Notes under the pieces: generated by a model
Database searches by the model: none
What the model saw: the letters and a program-made list of their open reading frames with translations, nothing else
What the model was told of the DNA's origin: nothing
NCBI RefSeq assembly: GCF_009650995.1
Contig: NZ_WHVV01000012.1
Span: 1-64,000, forward strand
DNA from: Sporosarcina cascadiensis
Lineage (GTDB): Bacteria > Bacillota > Bacilli > Bacillales_A > Planococcaceae
Direction: 5' to 3'
Length of the DNA: 64,000 nucleotides
In this document: positions 33,962 through 42,225 of the stretch, one piece after another
Layout of the letters: the number at the start of each line of letters is the position of its first letter
Numbering within the stretch: the stretch's first letter is position 1
Translations under genes and position numbers: made by a program

Positions 33962-34789
33962 TTAGTGTCCTTGATAACTGCGCAAACTTTCCGGTTTCAT
34001 CACAATAAAGTCTTTCTTATCAATACCATCCGTATAGCCCATACGGGGACCGGGAAATTCCTTCATCCGCCAGGCTTCCATATTGCGATTGCCCCCGTAT
34101 ACCGGGTCTGCGTAAGTTCCTTCAATTGTCGTCTGTAAGAGAAGGTTAAAGAATGTCTCAGAAGATACGCCATTCATCTTGCCTTTCCCTTCATTAAAAA
34201 GCTGAAGAATTTCATCTTGCTGTGAAGCCTCTAATTTTCTGAAGTTGGTGTCATACTTTTCTTGTGCCGTCTGTTCAAGGGCCCGCACACCTTCCGTGAA
34301 AATCTCTGCTCTTGTCATAGGAGTTTGATATCTTGGTGTAGGGGCAGGCACTTGCGTCTCTGCGTTAGGTCCCTGTTCATCCTGTTGACGATCTTTATCT
34401 TCATAATTCGCTTTCTCAGCATTCTGCGGGAAAGGACCGCGCATATACTCTTTCGCATTCGTGCCCCATTCGCCGGAAAGTTGGCGGTCGATAAAGTAGG
34501 GAACGCCCAGTTCAATTGCACCGGGGCCCAGATCATCTTTCGGGAAGATTCGTTCAGCAGCAGCGGACAAGATTTCAAAATCTTCACTGCGGCTGAAGAA
34601 CGTCCGCGCTTCCAGTAAGTTTTCTGTCGATGCTTCATTCCCTGTAGTTGGCTTTTTAACCTGGTTAGTCACCAATCCGCCCAGTAATGAACCACCTACT
34701 AAACCGCCGGCTACCAAACCGGTATTCTTCATAAAGTTCCGGCGGCTCATTCCTTTTTGTTCCGTTTCAGGCTGTTGTGGTCCTGTCAC
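33962..34789 (-). CDS. Gluconate 2-dehydrogenase subunit 3-family protein with Tat signal
   Basis: Small subunit of the membrane-associated dehydrogenase, 275 residues. The N-terminus carries a twin-arginine signal SRRNFMK (R16-R17) and a hydrophobic segment (TGLVAGGLVGGSLLGGLV). The body has the subunit-3 pattern (FEILSAAAERIFPKDDLGPGAIELGVPYFIDRQLSG). An insert rich in Asp, Gln and Pro (about 120-150) follows. GTG start at 34789 with GAGGAGGAG upstream. The cytochrome c subunit found in Gram-negative complexes is absent. Confidence 0.82.
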   Translation of the reverse strand: MTGPQQPETEQKGMSRRNFMKNTGLVAGGLVGGSLLGGLVTNQVKKPTTGNEASTENLLEARTFFSRSEDFEILSAAAERIFPKDDLGPGAIELGVPYFIDRQLSGEWGTNAKEYMRGPFPQNAEKANYEDKDRQQDEQGPNAETQVPAPTPRYQTPMTRAEIFTEGVRALEQTAQEKYDTNFRKLEASQQDEILQLFNEGKGKMNGVSSETFFNLLLQTTIEGTYADPVYGGNRNMEAWRMKEFPGPRMGYTDGIDKKDFIVMKPESLRSYQGH

Positions 34790-34896
34790 TTATATCTCCT
34801 CCTCATGAATGTAGGGTTACACATTTTTTCCAATCAACTATGAGTCATCTTGTGGTGATTTAGCTGAAACTATACCTGTAAGTTGAAATTTATACA

Positions 34897-34944
34897 GAAA
34901 AAAACCCCGGGCTGTCCAGGAATGTCTGGAAAGCTCGGGGTTTA
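34897..34944 (-). terminator. Terminator of the acidic lipoprotein gene
   Basis: AAACCCCGGGCTGTCCAG pairs with CTGGAAAGCTCGGGGTTT. On the minus strand it is followed by TTTTTTTC. Confidence 0.85.
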
Positions 34945-34965
34945 CTTATTTACGTAAAAGATTGT

Positions 34966-35262
34966 TTATTTTGTAGTATCTGTGCTGTCAGTTGTACCTG
35001 TTTCACCAGTTGTTCCAGTATCGCCAGTTGTGCCTGTGTCACCAGTCGTATCGTCTGTTTCAGCGTCATCGTTCATATCTACATCCAAATCTACATCGTC
35101 ATTAGGTGTTGTATCAGCAGGCTGGTCGATATCTACATCATCATTATTGTCAATAACGGGATCGTCATTATCGTCACCGCAAGCACCCAGTACGCCTATA
35201 GACAATATTGCCGCTGCGCCTACTTTTAGTAAGTTGTTGTTTTTAAATTTTGTAAGATCCAT
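34966..35262 (-). CDS. Small acidic lipoprotein with TGDTGT repeats
   Basis: A 98-residue exported protein. The lipobox is VLGAC (Cys28), followed by an Asp/Asn-rich region (about 29-70) and a C-terminal run of T-G-D/E-T-G-T repeats. No known domain. The acidic, repetitive, low-complexity tail may act as a surface spacer or cation binder. It lies just upstream of the GMC dehydrogenase operon on the same strand, but a terminator separates them. GGAGGAGAT precedes the ATG. Confidence 0.75.
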   Translation of the reverse strand: MDLTKFKNNNLLKVGAAAILSIGVLGACGDDNDDPVIDNNDDVDIDQPADTTPNDDVDLDVDMNDDAETDDTTGDTGTTGDTGTTGETGTTDSTDTTK

Positions 35263-35365
35263 GAAAGATCTCCTCCTCTGGTTGAGTAATTGCTATTCGC
35301 TTCTAGACTAACAATAGCCGAATTCAGTGATTGTAAACCTGTTAGAAGAAAAATGGGACATAGGT

Positions 35366-35560
35366 ATGATAGTTCATATACAGGAAGAGGAAGTCTACGC
35401 GTATTTTCGACATTTCAATGAAGGAGTCTTTCATCAGACGGGAAAATTTGAAGGGACAGTTGAATTCGAAGCTGCTGAAAAACGGGATGTGCCGAGTATA
35501 TTTAATTTGATTCAAAATGAAAACGGTATCTGGCAAGTTGCTTTTATGCCGATACAATAA
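35366..35560 (+). CDS. Small hypothetical protein
   Basis: A 64-residue frame from ATG 35366 (MIVHIQEEEVYAYFRHF), or 77 residues from GTG 35327. There is no strong ribosome site for either start. The sequence is acidic, with alternating hydrophobic residues suggesting a small beta-rich fold. I do not recognise it. Confidence 0.45.
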   Translation: MIVHIQEEEVYAYFRHFNEGVFHQTGKFEGTVEFEAAEKRDVPSIFNLIQNENGIWQVAFMPIQ

Positions 35561-35665
35561 AGATGCCTTGGAATCGATTTTTTATACATTCAAGAAGGAA
35601 TTGTGGCAAGCAGTGATGAACTAGGTGTAAATGGTGCAATTAAATTTATAAAAAAGAGGTGCAGT

Positions 35666-35869
35666 ATGCCAATCATTCAAGTGCAAGTTTTAGAAGGAAG
35701 AAACGCAGACCAGATCAAAGGATTAATTGTCGATATCACGGAAGCAGCTGTCAATAATCTGGACGTGAGACATGAACAAGTCCGAGTGGTCGTAACAGAA
35801 ATACCTGATACAAATTGGGGAGCAGGCGGATCGACAATGAAAGAGATCAAGGCGGGACGTCAATTATAA
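35666..35869 (+). CDS. 4-oxalocrotonate tautomerase-family enzyme
   Basis: A 67-residue tautomerase. After removal of Met the catalytic Pro1 is exposed (MPIIQVQVLEGR), and Arg residues follow at R12 and around 36-40 (RHEQVRVVV), where 4-OT enzymes carry their catalytic Arg. GAGGTG lies 5-6 nt before ATG 35666. The open frame extends upstream, but the N-terminal Pro requirement fixes the start. It would interconvert 2-hydroxymuconate and 2-oxo-3-hexenedioate, the step feeding the 4-oxalocrotonate decarboxylase encoded at 58.0 kb. Generic 4-OT homologues also occur outside catabolic clusters. Confidence 0.85.
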   Translation: MPIIQVQVLEGRNADQIKGLIVDITEAAVNNLDVRHEQVRVVVTEIPDTNWGAGGSTMKEIKAGRQL

Positions 35870-35876
35870 AAACGTG

Positions 35877-35914
35877 AAAAAAGCGAACTGTCCATCGGGC
35901 GGTCCGCTTTTTTA
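35877..35914. terminator. Hairpin between the tautomerase and TetR genes
   Basis: AAAAAAGCGAACTGTCC pairs with GGGCGGTCCGCTTTTTT with a few mismatches; usable in both directions. Confidence 0.7.
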
Positions 35915-35915
35915 C

Positions 35916-36530
35916 TTATAAATATAATCCGTCCGCATACATGGCGGTTAAGGTATTAGCAATTTCATCAATCGAAGCTGTATTGGTTTGGTTTACGACT
36001 TCCCATTGATAGTTTTCATTGGCAAAGAACCAGAAGCGTGCAACTAAATTCGCCTGGAGGTCCGTCCGAGCCAGTCCGTGCGATTGCGAATACGAAATGT
36101 CTCTCGTAATATAATGAATATTTGCCTCGCGTATTTCGTTCCACTTCGAGTTCACAGCTGAAGACAGACCGATTGCTTCCGAAAATACTCTCATGATTTG
36201 ATGATTTTCATGCGCCATATTCAAAAACATATGAACTTGCTGATGAATCAAACCTTTCGCTTCCTGTTTAGTAATAGGAGTGAACGGCATGTTCGCCATG
36301 TCAAGAAACTGTTGCATTACGTCCTCTATCAGCATGATTAGAATATCATCTTTCCCGCTGAAATGTACGTACGCTGTGCCGTATCCCGTCTTTGCCTTTT
36401 TGATAATTTGTGTAATGGTTGTTTTTTCAAAACCATTTTCATAGAAAAGTTCTTTAGATGCTTCAAGCAAGCGTTTCCTAGTCGCGATGGATCTCAAACT
36501 ACGCCCATCCGTAACTTCCTCTCGTTGCAT
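35916..36530 (-). CDS. TetR-family regulator divergent from kynU
   Basis: A 204-residue regulator with an N-terminal helix-turn-helix (TTITQIIKKAKTGYGTAYVHFSGKDDIL, about 37-64) and a helical ligand domain. It is transcribed away from the kynureninase-permease operon. GAAGGAGGGG precedes ATG 36530. The 15-bp palindrome in the shared upstream region is its likely binding site, so it probably controls kynU in response to kynurenine or a product. Confidence 0.82.
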   Translation of the reverse strand: MQREEVTDGRSLRSIATRKRLLEASKELFYENGFEKTTITQIIKKAKTGYGTAYVHFSGKDDILIMLIEDVMQQFLDMANMPFTPITKQEAKGLIHQQVHMFLNMAHENHQIMRVFSEAIGLSSAVNSKWNEIREANIHYITRDISYSQSHGLARTDLQANLVARFWFFANENYQWEVVNQTNTASIDEIANTLTAMYADGLYL

Positions 36531-36638
36531 CAGACAGCCCCTCCTTCACTTCGAGATTTGTACTCATTGTATCGTATAGTAATTCTTCCGACAATGGAGC
36601 AATGAATTCTTTTTTAATCAATTTAACCAAAAAAGATA

Positions 36639-36653
36639 TTGACACAGTGTCAA
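36639..36653. promoter_or_regulatory. TetR operator overlapping the kynU -35 element
   Basis: TTGACACAGTGTCAA is a perfect 15-bp palindrome whose first six bases form a consensus -35 (TTGACA) for kynU, with TAATAT 17 bp downstream as a weak -10. A repressor bound here would block polymerase. Confidence 0.72.
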
Positions 36654-36702
36654 CTACATACTAATATTAAGTAAATTCTGATTATTGGAGGCGCATACAT
36701 TT

Positions 36703-37986
36703 ATGGACAACAAAGGTGTAATCACTAGAGAGAAAGCTGGAGAGTTTGATGCACAAGACGAGTTTCAACAGTATCGCGAGGAATTCTTTTTGCAGCCAGG
36801 TCAAATTTATATGGATGGTAATTCGCTTGGACTGATGTCAAAGCGGGCAGAAGGGAAAGTATTAGAGCTCATGGATTCATGGAAGACTCTGGCAATTCAA
36901 GGCTGGACAAAAGGAACCTATCCTTGGTTTTACCTCCCTGAAAAGTTAAGTGAAATGTGCGCACCCCTCATCGGCGCGGACAGCAAAGAAGTGATGATCT
37001 GCGGATCGACAACGAGCAATATTCATCAAGTCATCTCTACGTTTTACAAGCCGAATGGAAACAAGACAAAGATTGTGGCTGATGAATTGACATTTCCTTC
37101 AGATATTTATGCGCTTCAAAGCCAAATTAAACTGCAGGGATACGACCCGGATGAACATTTGGTTCGTGTGAAGAGCCGGGATGGGAAAATGATCGAAGAG
37201 GAAGATATCATTGCTGCCATGACGGATGATGTAGCTCTTGTTTTCTTGCCGACTGTATTGTATCGAAGCGGACAATTACTAGATATCGAACGGTTGACGA
37301 AGGAAGCACACAATCGAGGAATTCAAATTGGTTTCGATGCTTGCCACTCTATCGGGGCGGTATCCCACCAATTTAGTGATTGGGGTGTGGACTTTGCCGT
37401 CTGGTGTAATTATAAATATTTGAATGGCGGCCCGGGATCTGTAGCAGGTCTATACGTAAACAAAAAGCATTTTGGCATCACCCCCGGACTGACGGGCTGG
37501 TACAGTTCCAAGAAAGATACACAATTTGATATGAGCCATACATTGGATGTGGAAGAGTCAGCTGGCGCATTCCAAGTCGGAACGTCACATATTTTAAGTT
37601 TAGCTCCGCTCATCGCTTCGTTCGAACTTTTTGCCGAAGCGGATATTAAAAAGATACGGACAAAATCTCTCCATATCACCCGCTTCATGATGGTATTAAT
37701 TGACCAAGAATTAGATGGGTTGGGCTATTCAATCGGTAATCCAACAGACGATGATCGCCGCGGCGGACATATTTGTTTGGAACATGATGAAGCAATTCGA
37801 ATTTGCAAAGCAATGGTTGAAGAGGGAATCATTCCAGATAACCGTCCGCCGAATATTATCAGACTAGCACCTATTGCTTTTTATACCTCATATGAAGAAG
37901 TCTTCGACACAGTGCAAATTCTTAAGAAAATTGTACTTGAAAAACGATATGAACAATATGGGAAAGAACGTAATGTCGTGTCATAA
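36703..37986 (+). CDS. kynU: Kynureninase
   Basis: PLP enzyme that cleaves kynurenine to anthranilate and alanine (or 3-hydroxykynurenine to 3-hydroxyanthranilate). 427 residues from ATG 36703, which has GGAGGC upstream. The N-terminal [14 protein letters not shown], the central [36 protein letters not shown] with PLP-binding K238, and [19 protein letters not shown] at the C-terminus are hallmarks of the family. It forms an operon with the permease 22 nt downstream. No tryptophan dioxygenase or cyclase-type kynurenine formamidase (kynA, kynB) is in the window, so kynurenine may be imported. Confidence 0.93.
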   Translation: MDNKGVITREKAGEFDAQDEFQQYREEFFLQPGQIYMDGNSLGLMSKRAEGKVLELMDSWKTLAIQGWTKGTYPWFYLPEKLSEMCAPLIGADSKEVMICGSTTSNIHQVISTFYKPNGNKTKIVADELTFPSDIYALQSQIKLQGYDPDEHLVRVKSRDGKMIEEEDIIAAMTDDVALVFLPTVLYRSGQLLDIERLTKEAHNRGIQIGFDACHSIGAVSHQFSDWGVDFAVWCNYKYLNGGPGSVAGLYVNKKHFGITPGLTGWYSSKKDTQFDMSHTLDVEESAGAFQVGTSHILSLAPLIASFELFAEADIKKIRTKSLHITRFMMVLIDQELDGLGYSIGNPTDDDRRGGHICLEHDEAIRICKAMVEEGIIPDNRPPNIIRLAPIAFYTSYEEVFDTVQILKKIVLEKRYEQYGKERNVVS

Positions 37987-38008
37987 AAGAAGATGAGGGG
38001 GAAAAGGG

Positions 38009-39436
38009 ATGGGTAAAAAAGAAGCAGATTTTCAAGATATCATTGAACGGGAGAAGGGCTTGAACCGCAGTTTAACTACAGGTCAGCTGGCAATGATTGC
38101 GATTGGAGGAGCAATAGGGACGGGGTTGTTTCTTGGAAGCGGTTTAGCCATTGGTTTGGCGGGACCCAGTGTAATTGTGAGTTATGCAATCGGTGCTTTA
38201 ATTGCGCTGCTGTTGATGGGATGTCTCTCTGAAATGACAGTGGCCCATCCAGTGACAGGCTCATTCGGGGCCTATGCAGAAAAGTATATTAATCCATGGG
38301 CTGGATTCTCTGTCCGTTATTCTTATTGGTTCAGTTTAGTATGTGCCATTGGAACGGAAGTCACGGCTGTAGCAGTATACATGAAGTATTGGTTTCCGAC
38401 AGTACCGGCTATCGTTTGGATTCTGCTGTTTGCGGCAATTTTGATGTATGTGAATGCCACTACCGTTAAGATGTTCGGAATTGTGGAATATTGGTTTTCT
38501 TTTATCAAAGTCGTGGCTATCACAGGTTTCATTATCTTAGCTGCCTACGTCATAGTAGGAGCGGATGCGACTTCTTCCATTGGAATTCATAACTATACAG
38601 CCGATGGCGGATTCTTCCCGAATGGTTTTTATGGCATGTGGATTGCGGTCTTTATCTCGCTTTTCAGCTACTTAAGCATTGAAATGATTGCGGTGAGTGC
38701 CGGTGAGGCAAAAGATCCCGAAAAAGCGGTTCCTATTGCTTTGCGTTCCGCTGTTGTTCGTTTGATTGTTTTTTACTTGATCACTCTTTCGTTGATGCTG
38801 ATGATTGTTCCCTGGAATATGGCGGGTGCCGATAAAAGCCCTTTCGTTAAGGTTATGGAAATCGTCAATATACCCGGAGCTGCAGCTATTATGAACTTCG
38901 TAGTATTAATTGCGGCATTGTCGGCTATGAACAGTCAGCTATATATCTCTACAAGAATGATGTTTTCTTTATCGCGGGGCGGATATGCTCCTAAAACTTT
39001 AGGAAAGCTGAATAAGAAGTCTGTACCATCCAGAGCATTGCTGGTATCAGTAATTGGTATTGTGTTCGCGACATTCTTTACGGTCGTGAAACCGGACACT
39101 GCATTCGTCACCATGATTTCTTTATCAAGTTTCGGCGCAATGTTTGCCTGGTTTATGATTTTTGTCACTCATCTATTTTTCCGAAAAAGATGGGATGAAT
39201 CGAATGGAAGAAAGTTACCGGTTCGGATGATCGGCTATCCATACCTCACTATTTTTGGGGCATTATTGCTGGCCAGTGTGGTATTGTCGACCTGGTTCTC
39301 TCCTGACTTCAAAGCTACTCTTCTGTTAGGATTCCCATGGTTGCTGTTCATCACGATTTGCTACTTTATCTGGAAACGTACGATAGGTAAACGAAAACTC
39401 GAAAATCCAGAGCTTGATGAAAACGCTGAGTCTTGA
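38009..39436 (+). CDS. APC-family amino-acid permease
   Basis: Twelve-helix amino-acid/H+ symporter of 475 residues. The first helix has GGAIGTGLFLGSG, the substrate backbone-binding motif of the AAT group. IEMIAVSAGEAKDPEKAVP is the conserved loop after helix 6. GGGGGAAAAGGG precedes the ATG. Co-transcription with kynU suggests uptake of kynurenine, tryptophan or a related aromatic amino acid; specificity is inferred from context only. It is followed by a terminator. Confidence 0.85.
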   Translation: MGKKEADFQDIIEREKGLNRSLTTGQLAMIAIGGAIGTGLFLGSGLAIGLAGPSVIVSYAIGALIALLLMGCLSEMTVAHPVTGSFGAYAEKYINPWAGFSVRYSYWFSLVCAIGTEVTAVAVYMKYWFPTVPAIVWILLFAAILMYVNATTVKMFGIVEYWFSFIKVVAITGFIILAAYVIVGADATSSIGIHNYTADGGFFPNGFYGMWIAVFISLFSYLSIEMIAVSAGEAKDPEKAVPIALRSAVVRLIVFYLITLSLMLMIVPWNMAGADKSPFVKVMEIVNIPGAAAIMNFVVLIAALSAMNSQLYISTRMMFSLSRGGYAPKTLGKLNKKSVPSRALLVSVIGIVFATFFTVVKPDTAFVTMISLSSFGAMFAWFMIFVTHLFFRKRWDESNGRKLPVRMIGYPYLTIFGALLLASVVLSTWFSPDFKATLLLGFPWLLFITICYFIWKRTIGKRKLENPELDENAES

Positions 39437-39494
39437 TGTGGAAAATGAAATAGAAGGTCTATTTCCTAATTAAAAAGCCCAACTTAATCCCAAG

Positions 39495-39536
39495 ATATAA
39501 CTTGATTGAAAAAAGTAAATCAAGTTATATTTTTTC
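39495..39536 (+). terminator. Terminator of the kynU-permease operon
   Basis: ATATAACTTGATT pairs with AATCAAGTTATAT across a 10-nt A-rich loop, followed by a T run. Confidence 0.82.
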
Positions 39537-39580
39537 CTGATAAAATTGCTAACTTGATAGTTTGCTAATTATTGAAAAAG

Positions 39581-39595
39581 TTTCATAATATGAAA
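39581..39595. promoter_or_regulatory. IclR-type operator candidate, site 1
   Basis: TTTCATAATATGAAA, a perfect TTTCA-N5-TGAAA palindrome about 210 bp before the IclR gene. The same arrangement occurs at 43564 and 51581. Confidence 0.65.
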
Positions 39596-39709
39596 TTTGG
39601 AGCTTGTTATATAGGGAATACCCTCGTATACTTCTAATTACTACTTAAATATGACAAATTGTAATACAGTGAGATATAGAATTTACCAAACAGGAATACC
39701 GCTGATAGA

Positions 39710-39739
39710 TTGACAAATGGAAATTATTTTACTTTTTAT
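39710..39739 (+). promoter_or_regulatory. Candidate promoter of iclR
   Basis: TTGACA (39710-39715), an 18-bp spacer and TTTTAT (39734-39739). The -10 is weak. A cre site begins at the next base. Confidence 0.5.
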
Positions 39740-39753
39740 TGAAAGCGTTTACA
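39740..39753 (+). promoter_or_regulatory. cre site (CcpA operator) before iclR
   Basis: TGAAAGCGTTTACA fits the consensus TGWAANCGNTNWCA at every position. Its place directly downstream of the -10 predicts carbon catabolite repression of the regulator. Confidence 0.82.
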
Positions 39754-39802
39754 CGTTAGGTTTCTAATCAAGATTGCATCCAGCCGGAGAGGAGAAAAAA
39801 AC

Positions 39803-40549
39803 GTGATAGAATCTGTTAAAAAGGCATGCTATATTATCAGTTGTTTTTCCAGTGAGGAACCAGTTCTAGGGAATGCAGAGATTGCAGGAAAACTGGGGAT
39901 GAGTCCTAGTACGACCCATCATTTAATCAGTACATTATGCAATGAAGGTGTATTGATGAGGGACCAGGATAGACGATACCGTTTAGGATGGAAGTTGCTG
40001 GAATGGAATAACAATGTAATGTTTCAACAAGATATATATGATAAGGCTATTCCTCTTGTCAAAGACTTGATTAGCAGATTTACGGGCACTGCTCATATCG
40101 GGATGTTCGATAAAGGAGAAGTTGTATTTGTTTTAAAAATCTCTTCTCAGGCTGCATCACCTGTTCACACTTATATCGGTTCGAGGAAACCTGCGTATGC
40201 AACTAGTACAGGAAAAGTATTGCTGGCTTACAATAATAGCTATCTAAAAGAGACAATTGAAAGAGGACTATCATCGCAAGCTCCCAATACAATTACAGAT
40301 ATAGATATGTTAAAGGAAGATCTGCAAAATGTACGAGAACTGGGATATTCCATAAGTAATAATGAGAATACTTCGGGTACCTATGCAATTGCTGCACCTA
40401 TTCTATCCTATTCAGGTAAGACCATCGCCGCCGTGAATCTAGTGGGGCCAATTTCCTATATGCAAGGAAGCGACCAGCAAATGATTCGACGAAGTGTGAT
40501 TAAGACGGCTGACTCCATATCCAAAGAACTAGGATATATAGAAGTGTAA
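39803..40549 (+). CDS. IclR-family transcriptional regulator
   Basis: Regulator of 248 residues. The N-terminal winged helix (IESVKKACYIISCFSSEEPVLGNAEIAGKLGMSPSTTHHLISTL, 2-45) is followed by the IclR ligand domain (GTAHIGMFDKGEVVFVLKI onward, ending with GYSISNNENTSGTYAIAAPILSYSG). It lies at the head of the TRAP transporter and monooxygenase genes. Three TTTCA-N5-TGAAA palindromes in the cluster are plausible binding sites. IclR proteins of aromatic catabolism can be activators or repressors; the sequence does not tell which. GTG start at 39803 with GGAGAGGAG upstream. Confidence 0.87.
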   Translation: MIESVKKACYIISCFSSEEPVLGNAEIAGKLGMSPSTTHHLISTLCNEGVLMRDQDRRYRLGWKLLEWNNNVMFQQDIYDKAIPLVKDLISRFTGTAHIGMFDKGEVVFVLKISSQAASPVHTYIGSRKPAYATSTGKVLLAYNNSYLKETIERGLSSQAPNTITDIDMLKEDLQNVRELGYSISNNENTSGTYAIAAPILSYSGKTIAAVNLVGPISYMQGSDQQMIRRSVIKTADSISKELGYIEV

Positions 40550-40696
40550 TGTAATGTATTTCAGTAGAAGTAATAGTGAAGGGAGGGGAACAGAAACAGA
40601 TAGGTGTACTTATTTAATTGCAAAAGAAGAGAGTAAATTTTTAGATTGAATTTACGGAATATTGGGATTAATTAAAGAGAAAAAGGGGAGTTTATA

Positions 40697-41725
40697 ATGA
40701 CGAAAAAAAGTGGATTTTACTTTTTTATCATGACAATCGTAGCAGCATTGTTTTTAAGTGCATGTGGTGATGATACGGATGAGGCAAAAGCAGACGATAC
40801 AGGTAAAGCAGGAGATTCAGGCCAGACGTATAACTTTAAACTTGCGCATATTGCGCCGCCTGATCATATTTGGAATGAAACCGCTGAAAAATTTGGCGAG
40901 GAATTAGAAAAACGCTCAGATGGACGGATGAAACTTGAGTTATATCCGGGTGGACAGCTCGGTGGAGAGCCTGATATGGTTCAACAGCTAGAGACCGGTT
41001 CATTGGATTTCGGATTTATTACAACTGCTTTCCTGACTTCAAGATCAGAAGCGTTCAGTGCATGGTTTGCACCTTATTTGTTCGATTCTTATGAGGCTGC
41101 ATTCGAAGCTAAAGATTCAGATATTGCAAAAAAGCTCTTGGCTACACTCGACGACCAAGGCTTACGAGCGAAGAATTACTTCTTCTCCGGAAATCGTACG
41201 ATGATGTTCAGAGAAAAAGTAGAATCTCCTGCAGATATTAAAGGGCTTACTTTACGTGTAACTCCAAGTCCAGCATTACAAGATTGGTATCGATTGTTAG
41301 GAGCTAACCCGGAGTCTATTTCATTGCCGGACGTGTACCAAGCAGCACAAACAGGGGTAATTGATGGAATGGAAATGGACTTAGATGCAGCAGTCACATC
41401 GAATTTCAATGAAGTAACCGGTTTTGGTGCACTGACAAATCATATGGTTTGGCCTTCCGTCATGATTGCAAGCGGTAAGAAGTTTGATGCAATGCCTGAA
41501 GAGGACCAAAAAATTATTGAGGAGGCAATGGCTGCGGCTTCAGAATACGGAACAATGAAACGTGCTTCTTTAGAGGAAGAATATATGGATACTTTGAAAG
41601 ATAGGGGAATGGAATTATATGAAATGGACGAGTCTTTGTTCGATCCATACAAAGAAGAATATGATGAGCAATATAAAGCCAAGGATCCATTAATCAAAGA
41701 ATTTATTGAAACGTTCCGTAAATAG
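40697..41725 (+). CDS. dctP: TRAP transporter substrate-binding lipoprotein (system 1)
   Basis: DctP-type binding protein of 342 residues. Lipobox FLSAC at the end of a hydrophobic signal (Cys about 23), then the DctP fold: AHIAPPDHIWNETAEKFGEELEKRSDGR, YPGGQLGGEPDMVQQLETGSLDF and the conserved Arg in KGLTLRVTPSP that salt-bridges carboxylates. This Arg fits an organic acid such as anthranilate. AAGGGGAG precedes the ATG. It heads an operon with dctQ and dctM. Confidence 0.9.
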   Translation: MTKKSGFYFFIMTIVAALFLSACGDDTDEAKADDTGKAGDSGQTYNFKLAHIAPPDHIWNETAEKFGEELEKRSDGRMKLELYPGGQLGGEPDMVQQLETGSLDFGFITTAFLTSRSEAFSAWFAPYLFDSYEAAFEAKDSDIAKKLLATLDDQGLRAKNYFFSGNRTMMFREKVESPADIKGLTLRVTPSPALQDWYRLLGANPESISLPDVYQAAQTGVIDGMEMDLDAAVTSNFNEVTGFGALTNHMVWPSVMIASGKKFDAMPEEDQKIIEEAMAAASEYGTMKRASLEEEYMDTLKDRGMELYEMDESLFDPYKEEYDEQYKAKDPLIKEFIETFRK

Positions 41726-41739
41726 GGGGAAAGCGCAGT

Positions 41740-42225
41740 ATGAACAAGCTGAGCAACTGGATAGAAACACTTGAAAAATTTATGGCAATGATCTTGATTG
41801 CTGCGATGACAATTATTATTGCAGCCGCCGTATTGTTCCGTTACTTTTTAAACGCCCCTATCTTTTGGGCAAGTGAAGCAAGTATTTTCATAATGGCATG
41901 GGTTACATTTATCGGGGGGAGTTTGGGACTTAAATATAAGTCCCAGGCTTCTGTTACCTTTTTAGTAGATCGACTATCAGATAAGGGGAAAAGATACTTA
42001 GAAATAGTTTCTTATATAATTATTCTAGTGTTTATTGGAATTTTACTATACTTGAGTTATCAATGGCTGGGGTCCGTTTCCAACCAAACCTCATCTTCTA
42101 TGCGAATTCCGATGTGGATACCATATGCTTCGGTTCCGGTAGGTCTAAGTTTCGCATTTATTCATTTATTGACTCACCTGGTGAATTTGTTTAAGACACG
42201 GGAGCAAGGGGGACAAACGACATGA
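41740..42225 (+). CDS. dctQ: TRAP transporter small membrane subunit (system 1)
   Basis: DctQ-type four-helix protein of 161 residues, with FFRYFLNAPIFWASEASIFIMAWVTFIGGSLGLKYK-like family core near residues 30-68. Overlaps dctM by 4 nt (ATGA). Confidence 0.88.
   Translation: MNKLSNWIETLEKFMAMILIAAMTIIIAAAVLFRYFLNAPIFWASEASIFIMAWVTFIGGSLGLKYKSQASVTFLVDRLSDKGKRYLEIVSYIIILVFIGILLYLSYQWLGSVSNQTSSSMRIPMWIPYASVPVGLSFAFIHLLTHLVNLFKTREQGGQTT

Noticed and set aside
40550..40696. A fourth TTTCA-N5-TGAAA operator before TRAP system 1
   Set aside because: A TTTCA and a TGAA are present but their spacing is far too long.
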